From: Allobosea sp. BH3
Lineage (GTDB): Bacteria; Pseudomonadota; Alphaproteobacteria; Rhizobiales; Beijerinckiaceae
Length of the DNA: 59,214 bases
Assembly (NCBI RefSeq): GCF_025499465.1
Contig: NZ_JAIMCA010000009.1
Location: 1-59,214 of the forward strand
Direction of reading: 5' to 3'
Made by a program: the position numbers and the translations under genes. Under the pieces are notes generated by a model. The model saw only the letters and a list, made by a program, of their open reading frames with translations. It ran no database searches and was not told the origin of the DNA. Positions 50,780-58,984 of this stretch are shown here, piece by piece (the first letter of the stretch is position 1; every line of letters starts with the position of its first letter).

Positions 50780-51424
50780 TCAGCGGCTGCGCCATGCGGA
50801 TTCCGCGTCGCGGCGGGCGGCATCGGCGCTGTCCGCGACGGCGAGCGCGACCACGAGCCGGTCGGCCTCGCGACCGTAGAGGATGGCGGTGGTGGCCTGC
50901 CGTCCCGGCGCATCGAGCGAGCGGATCGTGACGAGAACGCCGCGGCTGTCCGCGGAATCGAGCCGGACGATGTCCGTCGCGCTACGAGCGGGCTTGGGCT
51001 CCGGCTTCTTCTTCTGGCCTGTCTGGCCTTTGCGGCGCTCTGCGGCCTTTTCCGCAGCGAGTTTCGCAAAGGCCTGCCCAAGCTGGGCCGGGCTTTCGGA
51101 CAGCGCCTGCTCCATCTGCCGGCCACGGGCGCCCGCGAAGGAGAGGACGGCGGCGAAACCCTGCCGGTCGCAGTCGGCGCGCGGGCAGAACACCATGGCG
51201 CGGGCTTCGAGCCCGTCGTTCAGCACCCAGGAGCCGATCGGCAGGGGCTGCCAGCCCTGGCTCGCCGGCAGATCGGCGATGCCAGCGCCGAAATGATGCG
51301 AGCAGGCGGAGAGCAAAAGCCCGCCCACCAGCGCCAGAAGCACGGCCGGAAGACGCACGACATGAAAACGGGAGCGCATGCGCTCCCGTTTCACAGGCGA
51401 TGATGGCCGGCTTGGGGCGTTCAC
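50780..51424 (-). CDS. putative lipoprotein of unknown function between purC and purS
   Basis: A 214-residue protein with a lipobox, LLALVGGLLLSACSHHFGAG (Cys about 41 of the longest form), so probably an envelope lipoprotein. A cysteine pair (VFCPRADCDRQGFA), an Ala/Lys/Pro-rich middle (RKGQTGQKKKPEPKPARS) and a C-terminal ATTAILYGREADRLVVALAV follow. The family is not recognised. Two starts are possible: GTG 51424, overlapping the purC stop (GTGA), or ATG 51379, which lies in the exact centre of a 26-base palindrome. Translational coupling to purC favours the first. Confidence 0.68.
   Translation of the reverse strand: MNAPSRPSSPVKRERMRSRFHVVRLPAVLLALVGGLLLSACSHHFGAGIADLPASQGWQPLPIGSWVLNDGLEARAMVFCPRADCDRQGFAAVLSFAGARGRQMEQALSESPAQLGQAFAKLAAEKAAERRKGQTGQKKKPEPKPARSATDIVRLDSADSRGVLVTIRSLDAPGRQATTAILYGREADRLVVALAVADSADAARRDAESAWRSR
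51366..51391. repeat. 26-base perfect palindrome, possible purC terminator or attenuator
   Basis: The arms AAACGGGAGCGCA and TGCGCTCCCGTTT are perfectly complementary with no loop base left over. On the minus strand it is followed by TTTTC. It lies 30 bases past the purC stop, within the 5' part of the lipoprotein gene, and an in-frame ATG is at its centre. Confidence 0.65.
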
Positions 51425-52185
51425 TGCACGAGGCGGGGCCCGGACTGGCCGGGGTTCTCGTTCTCGCCGAGGATGCCGAGGCGGCGGGCGACTTCCGTAT
51501 AAGCTTCGATCAACCCGCCCATGTCGCGGCGGAAGCGATCCTTGTCGAGCTTGTCCTTGGAGCGGATGTCCCAGAGGCGGCAGGAATCCGGGCTGATCTC
51601 GTCGGCGACGACGATGCGCATCATGTCGCCTTCCCAGAGCCGGCCCGTCTCCATCTTGAAGTCGACGAGGCGGATGCCGGCGCCGAGGAAGAGGCCGGAG
51701 AGGAAGTCGTTGACGCGGATGGCGAGCGCCATGATGTCGTCGATCTCCTGCGGCGTCGCCCAGCCGAAGGCGGTGATGTGCTCTTCCGAGACCATCGGAT
51801 GGCTGAGAGCCTCGTTCTTGTAATAGAACTCGATGATCGAACGCGGGAGCTGCGTGCCCTCTTCGAGGCCGAGCCGGGTCGCCAGAGAGCCGGCCGCGAC
51901 ATTGCGCACCACCACCTCGAGCGGAATGATCTCGACCTCGCGGATGAGCTGCTCGCGCATGTTCAGCCGGCGGATGAAATGCGTCGGCACGCCGATGTCG
52001 TTCAGGTTCGAGAAGATGTGCTCGCTGATGCGGTTGTTGAGCACGCCCTTGCCGTCGATGACCTCGTGTTTCTTCGCATTGAAGGCGGTGGCGTCGTCCT
52101 TGAAATGCTGGATCAGCGTACCGGGCTCCGGTCCTTCATAGAGGACCTTCGCCTTGCCTTCGTAGATGCGACGGCGGCGATTCAT
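51421..52185 (-). CDS. purC: SAICAR synthase PurC
   Basis: A 254-residue ATP-dependent ligase joining aspartate to CAIR in purine synthesis. It begins MNRRRRIYEGKAKVLYEGPE, with the family pattern 'EGKAK', then HFKDDATAFNAKK, GVPTHFIRRLNMREQLI, IPLEVVVRNVAAGSLATRLG and LVDFKMETGRLWEGD. Start ATG 52185; an earlier in-frame ATG at 52215 is less usual for the family. First gene of a purC-lipoprotein-purS-purQ group. Confidence 0.95.
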   Translation of the reverse strand: MNRRRRIYEGKAKVLYEGPEPGTLIQHFKDDATAFNAKKHEVIDGKGVLNNRISEHIFSNLNDIGVPTHFIRRLNMREQLIREVEIIPLEVVVRNVAAGSLATRLGLEEGTQLPRSIIEFYYKNEALSHPMVSEEHITAFGWATPQEIDDIMALAIRVNDFLSGLFLGAGIRLVDFKMETGRLWEGDMMRIVVADEISPDSCRLWDIRSKDKLDKDRFRRDMGGLIEAYTEVARRLGILGENENPGQSGPRLVQ

Positions 52186-52526
52186 GGGGATGTACCGTGG
52201 CTTGAGGAAATCCAAAGGTCGGCCCTTTTCTGGACGCGATGTCGTCGCGGCGGGATCTTGGCCCCTGATCTGTCAAATCCAACACCATCGCCCCGGATGA
52301 TTCGCCTTGAATCACGATCCGGGTCATTTTCGATGCTAGTTTATATGCGCGTATATGGGGCCTTAGCGACGCAAACGCAACAAAAGCACCTTCGAGAGCT
52401 TTCGGCAGTCTTAAGAGCCGCCGGATGAGCCCTGTGCGGCGATCAAGGCTGGCTCTTGCCGCCACGGCAGCCTATATGGTTCCCCGGAACACGAACCCGC
52501 CCCCGCAGAGGATACGGACGCCGCCA
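52186..52526. other. 341-base divergent promoter region of purC and DUF1476
   Basis: No gene is supported here. Between 52340 and 52365 there is an AT-richer patch with TTTATATGCGCGTATATGG, a near palindrome that could hold -10 elements for either direction. A TTGACA lies on the minus strand near 52271-52276 but has no fitting -10. The inverted pair GATTCGCC...GAATC near 52300 is weak. I see no riboswitch. Confidence 0.4.
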
Positions 52527-52850
52527 ATGACGACCTTCGACCAGCGCAAGGACGCTTTCGAGAACAAGTTCGCCCATGACGAGGAGCTGCGCTTCAAGGC
52601 CACGGCCCGGCGCAACAAGCTGCTCGGGCTGTGGGCAGCGGAGAAGCTCGGCAAGAGCGGCGCCGATGCGGAGGCCTATGCCAAGTCCGTCGTCGTCGCC
52701 GATTTCGAGGAGGCCGGCGACGAGGACGTGGTGCGCAAGATCAAGAACGATTTCGCCCTCGCCAACGTCAACGCGGCGGACACCGAGATCCGCACCGTGA
52801 TGACCGAGCTGCTGCTCAAGGCTGCCGAGGACATTCAGGCCGGCCGCTGA
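52527..52850 (+). CDS. DUF1476 protein, F1-ATPase zeta-type inhibitor
   Basis: A 107-residue all-helical protein. MTTFDQRKDAFENKFAHDEE, LRFKATARRNKLLGLWAAEKLG and DFEEAGDEDVVRKIKNDF match the DUF1476 family, known in Paracoccus and relatives as the zeta subunit that inhibits ATP hydrolysis by F1F0-ATPase. The N-terminal segment is the inhibitory part in the studied proteins. It is restricted to Alphaproteobacteria. Start ATG 52527. A clear terminator follows 76 bases later. Confidence 0.9.
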   Translation: MTTFDQRKDAFENKFAHDEELRFKATARRNKLLGLWAAEKLGKSGADAEAYAKSVVVADFEEAGDEDVVRKIKNDFALANVNAADTEIRTVMTELLLKAAEDIQAGR

Positions 52851-52926
52851 TCCGGTTTCGGCATCGGATTTCCCGAAAAGGGTTCCCTGTCCGGCCCGCT
52901 GCTTCCGCAGACGCAGGCCATCTCTG

Positions 52927-52957
52927 AAACGGGCGCATGGGCGCCCGTTTGCTTTTC
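52927..52957 (+). terminator. rho-independent terminator after DUF1476
   Basis: AAACGGGCGC-ATGG-GCGCCCGTTT is a perfect ten-pair stem followed by GCTTTTC on the plus strand. It lies between DUF1476 and the aldolase gene. Confidence 0.75.
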
Positions 52958-53029
52958 GGGAGCCGCCCGGTCCAACGTGAGAAGCCGCCGCGCCGCCTGA
53001 AGCGCGGGCTCGAAACGGATGAACGCACC

Positions 53030-53809
53030 ATGGCCAAGCCCACCGTCCTGTCCTCGCTCGCCGATCGCCTCGCGAAGGGCGACAGCCTCGTCTCCGCCTG
53101 GTGCGGCCTGCCCGATCCCTCGATTTCGGCGATCCTGGCGCAGGAGGATTTCGATGCGGTCACGCTCGACATGCAGCACGGGCCGATCACGCTCGGCGAA
53201 GTCATTCGCGCGGTGCCGCTGATCAATGCCGCCGGCAAGCCGGCGGTCGCCCGCATCCCGGTCGGCGAGTTTCAGAACGTCTCGCGGCTGTTCGATGCCG
53301 GCGTCTCCGGCGTGATCGCGCCGATGATCAACACCATGGAGGATGCGCGGACCTTCGCTGCCTATGCGAAGTACCCGCCGCTCGGGGAGCGTAGCTGGGG
53401 CAGCTATGGCGGGCTCGGGGCCTCCGGCCTCGACCAGAACAGCTATCTGAAGGCCGCGAACGGCTTCTCGCTCACATTCGCGATGATCGAGACGCGCGAA
53501 GCGATGGCGATCCTCGACGACATCCTGGCGCTTGAAGGCATCGACGCCGTCTTTGTTGGCCCTTCCGACCTCTCGATCGCGCTCTCGGGTGGGGCGAAGA
53601 TCGATGCGGCCGCGAAGGAGGTCGATGAGGCCATCAAGCACATCGTCGCCCGCGCCTCGGCCGTGAACAAGCCGGTCGCTTTCTATGCGGGCACCGCCGA
53701 ACGCGCCAAGCAGGCTCTTGCCATGGGGGCCCGCTTCGTCACCGTCATGAGTGATTCAGGTATGCTGCGCGCCGGCGCGCAGACGGCGCTCAAGATCACG
53801 CGGAGCTGA
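53030..53809 (+). CDS. HpcH/HpaI aldolase family protein
   Basis: A 259-residue class II aldolase with a TIM barrel, splitting or joining pyruvate-type hydroxy acids. Features are SLVSAWCGLPDPSISAILAQ, FDAVTLDMQHGPITLGEVIR, the Arg in AVARIPVGEFQNVSRLFDAG, the metal ligand Glu in FAMIETREAMAILDDIL and the Asp in FVGPSDLSIALSGG. The substrate is not clear; related enzymes include 2,4-dihydroxyhept-2-enedioate and 2-keto-3-deoxyrhamnonate aldolases. Start ATG 53030 (MAKPTVLSSLADRLAKG). Confidence 0.9.
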   Translation: MAKPTVLSSLADRLAKGDSLVSAWCGLPDPSISAILAQEDFDAVTLDMQHGPITLGEVIRAVPLINAAGKPAVARIPVGEFQNVSRLFDAGVSGVIAPMINTMEDARTFAAYAKYPPLGERSWGSYGGLGASGLDQNSYLKAANGFSLTFAMIETREAMAILDDILALEGIDAVFVGPSDLSIALSGGAKIDAAAKEVDEAIKHIVARASAVNKPVAFYAGTAERAKQALAMGARFVTVMSDSGMLRAGAQTALKITRS

Positions 53810-53823
53810 TTTCCGCGGAAACG

Positions 53824-53870
53824 CGCCGTCATTCCGAGGCAGGCCGCCGGCCTGTCCCGGAATGACGGCG
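53824..53870. repeat. CGTCATTCCG palindrome at the aldolase/glycosylase junction (copy I)
   Basis: CGCCGTCATTCCG and CGGAATGACGGCG are perfect 13-base arms with an inner stem AGGCCGCCGGCCT. The termini CGTCAT/ATGACG match the other elements, but the core differs. It lies at a convergent junction. Confidence 0.75.
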
Positions 53871-53895
53871 TGGGTCCGTGTAAAATCAGCACGCT

Positions 53896-54540
53896 CTAAG
53901 CGTTGATGCCTTCGCGGCGCTTCAGCACGGCATAATAAGCCCAGAGCAGCCGTGCGGCGACGCCGCGCCAGGGTCGCCAGGCTTCGGCCATGGCGGCGAG
54001 CTCGGCCGGCTTCGGGCGTTCGCCGAGACCGAAGGCATGGCGGGCCGCCTCCTGGATCGCGAGGTCGCCGGCGGCGAAGCCATCGCGATGGCCGAGGCAG
54101 AACAGCAGGTAGACATCGGCCGTCCAGGGGCCGATGCCGGTGATCGCCGTCATCAGGGCGTGGACCTGTTCGGGGGTGGCGCCCTCGAGCATTTCGAAGG
54201 CGAAGCGCTCCTCGGTGAGCGCAGCGGCGAGAGCCAGCAGGGTGCGCTGCTTGGGCCGGGAGAGGCCGGACAGGCGCATGTCGTCATCGGTTGCCGCCAG
54301 CAGGCGTTCCGGCGTCAGCGGCTGGAAAACGCTTTCGAAGCGGGTCCAGACCGCTCGCGCGCTGGCGACCGAGAGCTGCTGCGAGACGATGATCGCGGCG
54401 AGGCCTGGAAAGCCGCCTTCGCGCAGCCGCAGCGGCGGCAGCCCGGTGCGCTCGACGATGTCCTGCCAATGCGGATGGATGGCGGCGAGTGCCGCCATCC
54501 CCTCTTCCAGATCGGCGTTGCAGGTGATTCGTTCGATCAT
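53896..54540 (-). CDS. AlkA-like DNA-3-methyladenine glycosylase II
   Basis: A 214-residue HhH-GPD base-excision enzyme that removes alkylated bases. The helix-hairpin-helix is MTAITGIGPWTADVYLLFCL, and the catalytic Asp is in FAAGDLAIQEAARHAFGLG. IIVSQQLSVASARAVWTRF and the end AEAWRPWRGVAARLLWAYY are typical. It lacks the AlkA N-terminal domain and is about the size of the short form (Mag1-like). Start ATG 54540; divergent from gluQRS with 86 bases between. Confidence 0.92.
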   Translation of the reverse strand: MIERITCNADLEEGMAALAAIHPHWQDIVERTGLPPLRLREGGFPGLAAIIVSQQLSVASARAVWTRFESVFQPLTPERLLAATDDDMRLSGLSRPKQRTLLALAAALTEERFAFEMLEGATPEQVHALMTAITGIGPWTADVYLLFCLGHRDGFAAGDLAIQEAARHAFGLGERPKPAELAAMAEAWRPWRGVAARLLWAYYAVLKRREGINA

Positions 54541-54626
54541 GATGTCAGCATCGATGGCAGGCGCGTCGCGCCTCGTCAGCAGCGGATCGCTTGGCGCAAG
54601 GCGCGGCGATCCATAGACAGGATGCG

Positions 54627-55523
54627 ATGGAGGCTATCCCACCCGATTCCGGCAAGCCGGTCTTCCGCTTCGCGCCGAGCCCGAACGGGCGGCTGCATCT
54701 CGGCCACGCGCTCTCCGCGCTGAGCAACGAGGCAATGGCGCGCAAGCTCGGCGGACGCCTGCTGCTGCGGATCGAGGATATCGATCTTGCGCGGTGCCGG
54801 CCGGAATTCGTCGATGGCCTCATGGAGGATCTCGCCTGGCTGGGCATCGCCTTCGAGCCGGAGGTGCGGCGCCAGTCGCAGCATTTCGATGATTATGAGC
54901 GCGCTCTGACGGCGTTGCAGGAGCGTGGCCTCATCTATCCCTGCTTCTGCTCCAGGCAGGAGGTCCGTGCCGATGTCGCCGCTCGCGAAGCCGAAACGGG
55001 CCAATCCTGGCCGCGCGATCCCGATGGTGCGCCACTCTATTCCGGACGTTGCCGTTGGCTCGATCCGGGCGAGGCGGCGCAGCGCGTCGCGGCGGGGGAG
55101 GCGCATGTGCTGCGGCTCGACATGGCACGGGCCATCGCCGCGGTCGGGACCGGCCTGAGCTATGCGGTGTTCGACAGTGGCGGCTCCCGGCATGAGGTGA
55201 CTGCCGCGCCCGAGCGCTGGGGCGATGTCGTGCTCGCCCGCAAGGACGTGCCGACGAGCTATCATCTGTCCGTCGTGGTCGACGATGCGCTGCAGGGCGT
55301 CACCCATGTCGTGCGCGGCCGCGATCTCGAGGCGGCCACCGATATCCATGTCCTGCTGCAGTGCCTGCTCGGCCTGCCGACGCCGCTCTACCACTTCCAT
55401 CGGCTGCTGCTCGACGACGATGGGCGCAAGCTCGCCAAGAGCCGGCAATCGGAAAGCCTGGCGGAATTGAGGGCCGCCGGGACGTCAGCGGCAGCGGTCC
55501 GGCGTCAGCTCGGCTTCGGCTGA
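54627..55523 (+). CDS. gluQRS: glutamyl-queuosine tRNA(Asp) synthetase
   Basis: A 298-residue truncated GluRS paralogue that adds glutamate to the queuosine base of tRNA(Asp). The HIGH-like motif is APSPNGRLHLGHALSALSNE, the zinc-type cysteines lie in YPCFCSRQEV and SGRCRW, and the KMSKS-like motif is GRKLAKSRQSESLAEL. It has no anticodon-binding domain, as expected for GluQRS. The start is ATG 54627 (MEAIPPDSGKPVFRFAPS). It ends five bases from the convergent AEC transporter. Confidence 0.93.
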   Translation: MEAIPPDSGKPVFRFAPSPNGRLHLGHALSALSNEAMARKLGGRLLLRIEDIDLARCRPEFVDGLMEDLAWLGIAFEPEVRRQSQHFDDYERALTALQERGLIYPCFCSRQEVRADVAAREAETGQSWPRDPDGAPLYSGRCRWLDPGEAAQRVAAGEAHVLRLDMARAIAAVGTGLSYAVFDSGGSRHEVTAAPERWGDVVLARKDVPTSYHLSVVVDDALQGVTHVVRGRDLEAATDIHVLLQCLLGLPTPLYHFHRLLLDDDGRKLAKSRQSESLAELRAAGTSAAAVRRQLGFG

Positions 55524-55528
55524 ACGCG

Positions 55529-56446
55529 TCAGCCGACGCCGAGGAAGGTCAGCCAGGCGGCGGTGGTGAAGAGCGAGAGCAGGGTCGAGAGCGAGATTGC
55601 ACTCGACGCGTCCGCCACGCCCTGTCGGTAGCGCTCGGCGAAGAGATAGGCGTTGATGCCACAGGGACAGGCGGCGAACAGCACCGCCACGCCGGACCAA
55701 TGCGCCGGCATCTCGAAGACCTTGGTCGCCAGCCAGTAGACCAGCAGTGGATGCAGGCCGAGCTTGAGCCCGCTGAGCACGGTGGGCAGCGCCAGCCCGG
55801 ATTCGAGGCCGTAGCGGCGCATCGCGATGCCGAGGCTGATCAGCGCGCAGGGCACGGCCGCGCCGGCGATGAGATCGACTAGTGTCCAGGCCGGCTCGGG
55901 GATGTAGCCGATGACGGGGCGCGCTGCCGAGCCGAGGATGATGCCGATGATGATGGGGTGGGTGAAAAGCCGGCGGATCAGCATCGGAATCGAGGCCGAG
56001 CGCCCTTCGGCCAGCAGCGTCGCCACCGTCATGGTCACGGGCAGATGGACCGCGAGCAGCAGGCCGAGCGGCACGGCCCCGGCATCGCCATAGGCTTTGA
56101 GGATCATCGGGACGCCGACGAAGACCGTGTTGGACTGCGCAGCAGAAAAGCCGGAAACGACCAGCTCAGGTCCCTTGCGGGCGAAAATCCGGCTGGCGAT
56201 CAGCATCGCCAGGGTCCAGACGACCGCGACACCGGCAAAATAGGAGATCCAGTAGCCCCAGGGCTGGCTCGCCGGGATGTCGGCCTTGGCCAGTGTCCGG
56301 AACAGCAGGCAAGGCACTGCGAGCACGAAGACGAAATCCGACAGGCCTTCGCCGGTCGACTCGCGCAGGATCTTCGTCCAGCGGGCGACGTAACCGAGAC
56401 CGATCAGCCCAAAGACGGGCAGGACGATCAGAAGGGAGGCGAGCAT
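55529..56446 (-). CDS. AEC (auxin efflux carrier) family transporter
   Basis: A 305-residue inner-membrane protein with about ten helices in two inverted halves. Family features are VFGLIGLGYVARW and GLSDFVFVLAVPCLLFRTLAK in the first half and LIAGAAVPCALISLGIAMRRYG and FAACPCGINAYLFAERYRQG in the second. Substrates of bacterial members include malonate and other carboxylates, but none can be assigned here. Start ATG 56446. Confidence 0.9.
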   Translation of the reverse strand: MLASLLIVLPVFGLIGLGYVARWTKILRESTGEGLSDFVFVLAVPCLLFRTLAKADIPASQPWGYWISYFAGVAVVWTLAMLIASRIFARKGPELVVSGFSAAQSNTVFVGVPMILKAYGDAGAVPLGLLLAVHLPVTMTVATLLAEGRSASIPMLIRRLFTHPIIIGIILGSAARPVIGYIPEPAWTLVDLIAGAAVPCALISLGIAMRRYGLESGLALPTVLSGLKLGLHPLLVYWLATKVFEMPAHWSGVAVLFAACPCGINAYLFAERYRQGVADASSAISLSTLLSLFTTAAWLTFLGVG

Positions 56447-56557
56447 GGGCCTGGAAACTCGCGCGAGAAAAGAGTCGTGCTTGGCGGTGTCGTTTCTCGC
56501 TCAAGCTGTCAAGCAGCTGAAGCGGGTCTGGCGCTCATTTTCGCGCCAGTCATGCAC

Positions 56558-58579
56558 TCAGCGCAGTTGCGCGAGGGTGCCGCCAGCCTTCTCGATCAGC
56601 CCGCGAATTTCGTCGCGCTGACGCCTGAACTCGACGAGCGTGGTCCCCTGAAGCTCGCGCCCGCGCGGCACGCGGATCTTCATCGGGTTCACGAAATTGC
56701 CGTTGACCAGCACCTCGTAATGCAGGTGCGGGCCGGTGGAGAGGCCGGTCGAACCGAGATAGCCGATGACCTGGCCCTGGCGGACGCGGGCGCCCGGCAC
56801 GATGCCGGAAGCGAAGTTCGACTGGTGCGAATAGGTCGTGACATAGCCGTTGGCGTGCTGGACCTCGGTGTGCTTGCCATAACCCGAGGACCACCCGGCC
56901 TTGGTGACCACACCGTTGCCGGCGGCGAGGATCGGCGTGCCGATGCGGTTCGCCCAGTCGATGCCGGTATGCATCTTGGAATAACGCATGATCGGGTGGT
57001 AGCGCATGCCGAAGCCCGAGCGCAGCTCGCCATCGGCGATGGGCTTGCGCAGCAGGAACTTCTTCAGCGACTTCCCGTCCTCGTCGAAATACTCGATCAG
57101 CCCGTCCTCGGGCGACTGGTAGCGGAAGACCCGGCGGGCCTCGCCATTCACGGTCAGGGTCGCGGAGAGGATCTCGGCGCGGTCGCCTTCGTCCTCGTCG
57201 GTGAAGATCACCTCGAGATTGTCGCCGCCATGGACGCGCTGCTGGAAATCGATGTCGTAGGAGAAGATGCGGACGAGCTCGTCGACCAGCGGGCGCGGCA
57301 GGTCATGGCGGGCGCCGGTCTCGTAGAGGCTCTCATAGAGCCGGGCGCCGCCGGATTCCTCTTCCTCGTCGCCCTCCTCGGTCACGCGCCGCTGCGGGCG
57401 CTGCGGCCCGACATCCTGCCGCGGCAGGTCGACCGGGACGAAGGAGCCGCGGTCGTTCATCGCGATCGTGCCGTCAGGCTGGCCGTTGGCGAGGAGCGAA
57501 ACGCGCATGATCTGGCGCGCGTCACCCGCGCGCGGGCCCGGCGCGTAAAGGATCTGTAGCACCTGGCCATCGGGGAGCGCCGAGGTCCTGACCTTGCCGC
57601 CGAAGGCCGCGATCATCGTGCGAATCTGCTCGGGCGGCGCGCCGGCCCCCCGCATCGCCTGCTCGAAGTTCTCGCCGCGCTTCGCCATCACCAGCTTGTC
57701 CTCGACGAGCGGCTCGCGGGAGGCGGGGATCGGCGTCTTCGGTGCGTTGGTGACGTTCTCCGGCACGACGCGAACCTCGATGCCGGAGAAGCGCGTATCC
57801 GTGGCGGGTGCGTAGGCGAGGATGTCGCTGCCTGGGGTTGCCGCGCCGGTCAAAGTCCGGCTGAGCATCAGCTGTGGCGGAATCGGAAGCGGGCTCTGGC
57901 GGCCGGAGCGCACGAGATTGGCGCGCTCCTCCTCGATCTGGGAGATCACCTCGCTGTCGCCGAGCTGCGGCCTGCCGGAAGGGATCAGGATGTCGACGAG
58001 ATCGCGCTTGACGATGGTGACATCGGCGTCCGGCATGTCCTGCACCGGCTCGGCATAACGTTCTTCCGGTTGACCGCCCTCGGCGAAGAGGCGCAGCGGG
58101 TTGAACGGCGGAACGTTGGTCGCATAGACGCCGGTGGTGAGCGACAGGTTCGAGGCCAGGCGCACGAAAGGTCTCACGCGGATGACCTCGCGGTCGCCGA
58201 CACGCTGTGACATCGGCGCGCGCATGGTGTGGCGGGCGGAGATGACCGGCTGGTCCGCGACGAGCTTGTCCGCCTTCAAAGCGCCGCCGCCATCGCCCGC
58301 GGCGGACGATGTCCGGACCGCGACGGTTTCGGGTTGCTCCGGGTAGCTGGTGTCACCGCGCATCGCAACGAGGATCGCCGCGCCCAGGAGCGCCGCGCCG
58401 CAGGAACCGACCAGCGCGCAGGCGAAGAGCCAACGCAGGGAGACGCCGCGCCGGTCGAGCGGCTGCTGGCGTGAATCGACCGGCTGGATCGGCGGCTCTA
58501 TGCCGAGGTCGACCAGCAGCGCGGTCGCCTCGGGGGCGAGCGGCTCGACGGGTTGCGCGAACTCGGGATGGGCGTTCAT
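56558..58579 (-). CDS. large M23 family metallopeptidase (LytM domain)
   Basis: A 673-residue envelope protein with a cytoplasmic head, one membrane helix (about residues 51-72, LRWLFACALVGSCGAALLGA), a long periplasmic region, and a C-terminal M23 domain (about 520-640). The zinc site is intact: HTGIDWANRIG (His, Asp), and YSHQSNFASG with TGPHLHYEVLVNGN (two His). It therefore should cut peptidoglycan cross-bridges rather than act only as an activator. The middle carries SLM- and LysM-like pieces such as DGQVLQILYAPGPR. The ATG at 58579 (MNAHPEFAQPVEPL) has no clear ribosome site, but the next upstream ATG codons are worse placed. Confidence 0.88.
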   Translation of the reverse strand: MNAHPEFAQPVEPLAPEATALLVDLGIEPPIQPVDSRQQPLDRRGVSLRWLFACALVGSCGAALLGAAILVAMRGDTSYPEQPETVAVRTSSAAGDGGGALKADKLVADQPVISARHTMRAPMSQRVGDREVIRVRPFVRLASNLSLTTGVYATNVPPFNPLRLFAEGGQPEERYAEPVQDMPDADVTIVKRDLVDILIPSGRPQLGDSEVISQIEEERANLVRSGRQSPLPIPPQLMLSRTLTGAATPGSDILAYAPATDTRFSGIEVRVVPENVTNAPKTPIPASREPLVEDKLVMAKRGENFEQAMRGAGAPPEQIRTMIAAFGGKVRTSALPDGQVLQILYAPGPRAGDARQIMRVSLLANGQPDGTIAMNDRGSFVPVDLPRQDVGPQRPQRRVTEEGDEEEESGGARLYESLYETGARHDLPRPLVDELVRIFSYDIDFQQRVHGGDNLEVIFTDEDEGDRAEILSATLTVNGEARRVFRYQSPEDGLIEYFDEDGKSLKKFLLRKPIADGELRSGFGMRYHPIMRYSKMHTGIDWANRIGTPILAAGNGVVTKAGWSSGYGKHTEVQHANGYVTTYSHQSNFASGIVPGARVRQGQVIGYLGSTGLSTGPHLHYEVLVNGNFVNPMKIRVPRGRELQGTTLVEFRRQRDEIRGLIEKAGGTLAQLR

Positions 58580-58948
58580 CGTGCGGCGTCTTGGGAGCGG
58601 GCTGTCTGGACCGGTGCTGGTTTGGACTAGGCTGTCTTGGCCCGGCGGCGGCATGCCGCCGAACAAATCGGCCTCGCGCGCGTTCTTGATGAATGCACAC
58701 GCAGACCATGCCCGCGTCGCAGCCCGGAATCAACCTTGGGCCTTGCGCGGAGCCTTCCCTCTGAGGGTGGAATGCGGCTGTTTTGGGAAGCTTGTGCGAG
58801 GGGCTGTCCGGCAAGGCTTTCGTCTGCCTCCCGCGGGCGGGTACTCATGCAGTTCGGATCGAGATGGCGTGTGGCCGTCTCAAACGGCCCATAAAGACGG
58901 GCTGGAAGGGGTTCTCACAGCCCCGTCAAAAAAACTTCATCTGGCGTG
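58580..58948. other. gene-free region between the M23 gene and the rRNA operon promoter
   Basis: About 370 bases with no supported gene. A GC hairpin GGCGGC-ATGCC-GCC lies near 58648 and a small GGCCGT/ACGGCC hairpin near 58874-58890. A run of seven A (58928-58935) lies just upstream of the -35 box and could act as an UP-like element for the rRNA promoter. No Fis-type site can be assigned by eye. Confidence 0.4.
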
Positions 58949-58978
58949 TTGACAGGTCGAAGGGCCCTCGCCTATAAA
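58949..58978 (+). promoter_or_regulatory. strong sigma70 promoter of an rRNA operon
   Basis: A perfect -35 TTGACA (58949-58954) and a -10 TATAAA (58973-58978) are separated by 18 bases. GCGTG precedes the -35 and an A-tract lies about ten bases upstream. It is the best promoter in the window, and a typical rRNA leader follows. Confidence 0.85.
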
Positions 58979-58984
58979 CCGCCC

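Noticed and set aside
52255..52280. TTGACA on the minus strand upstream of purC as a sigma70 promoter
   Set aside because: No -10-like hexamer occurs 15-19 bases downstream.
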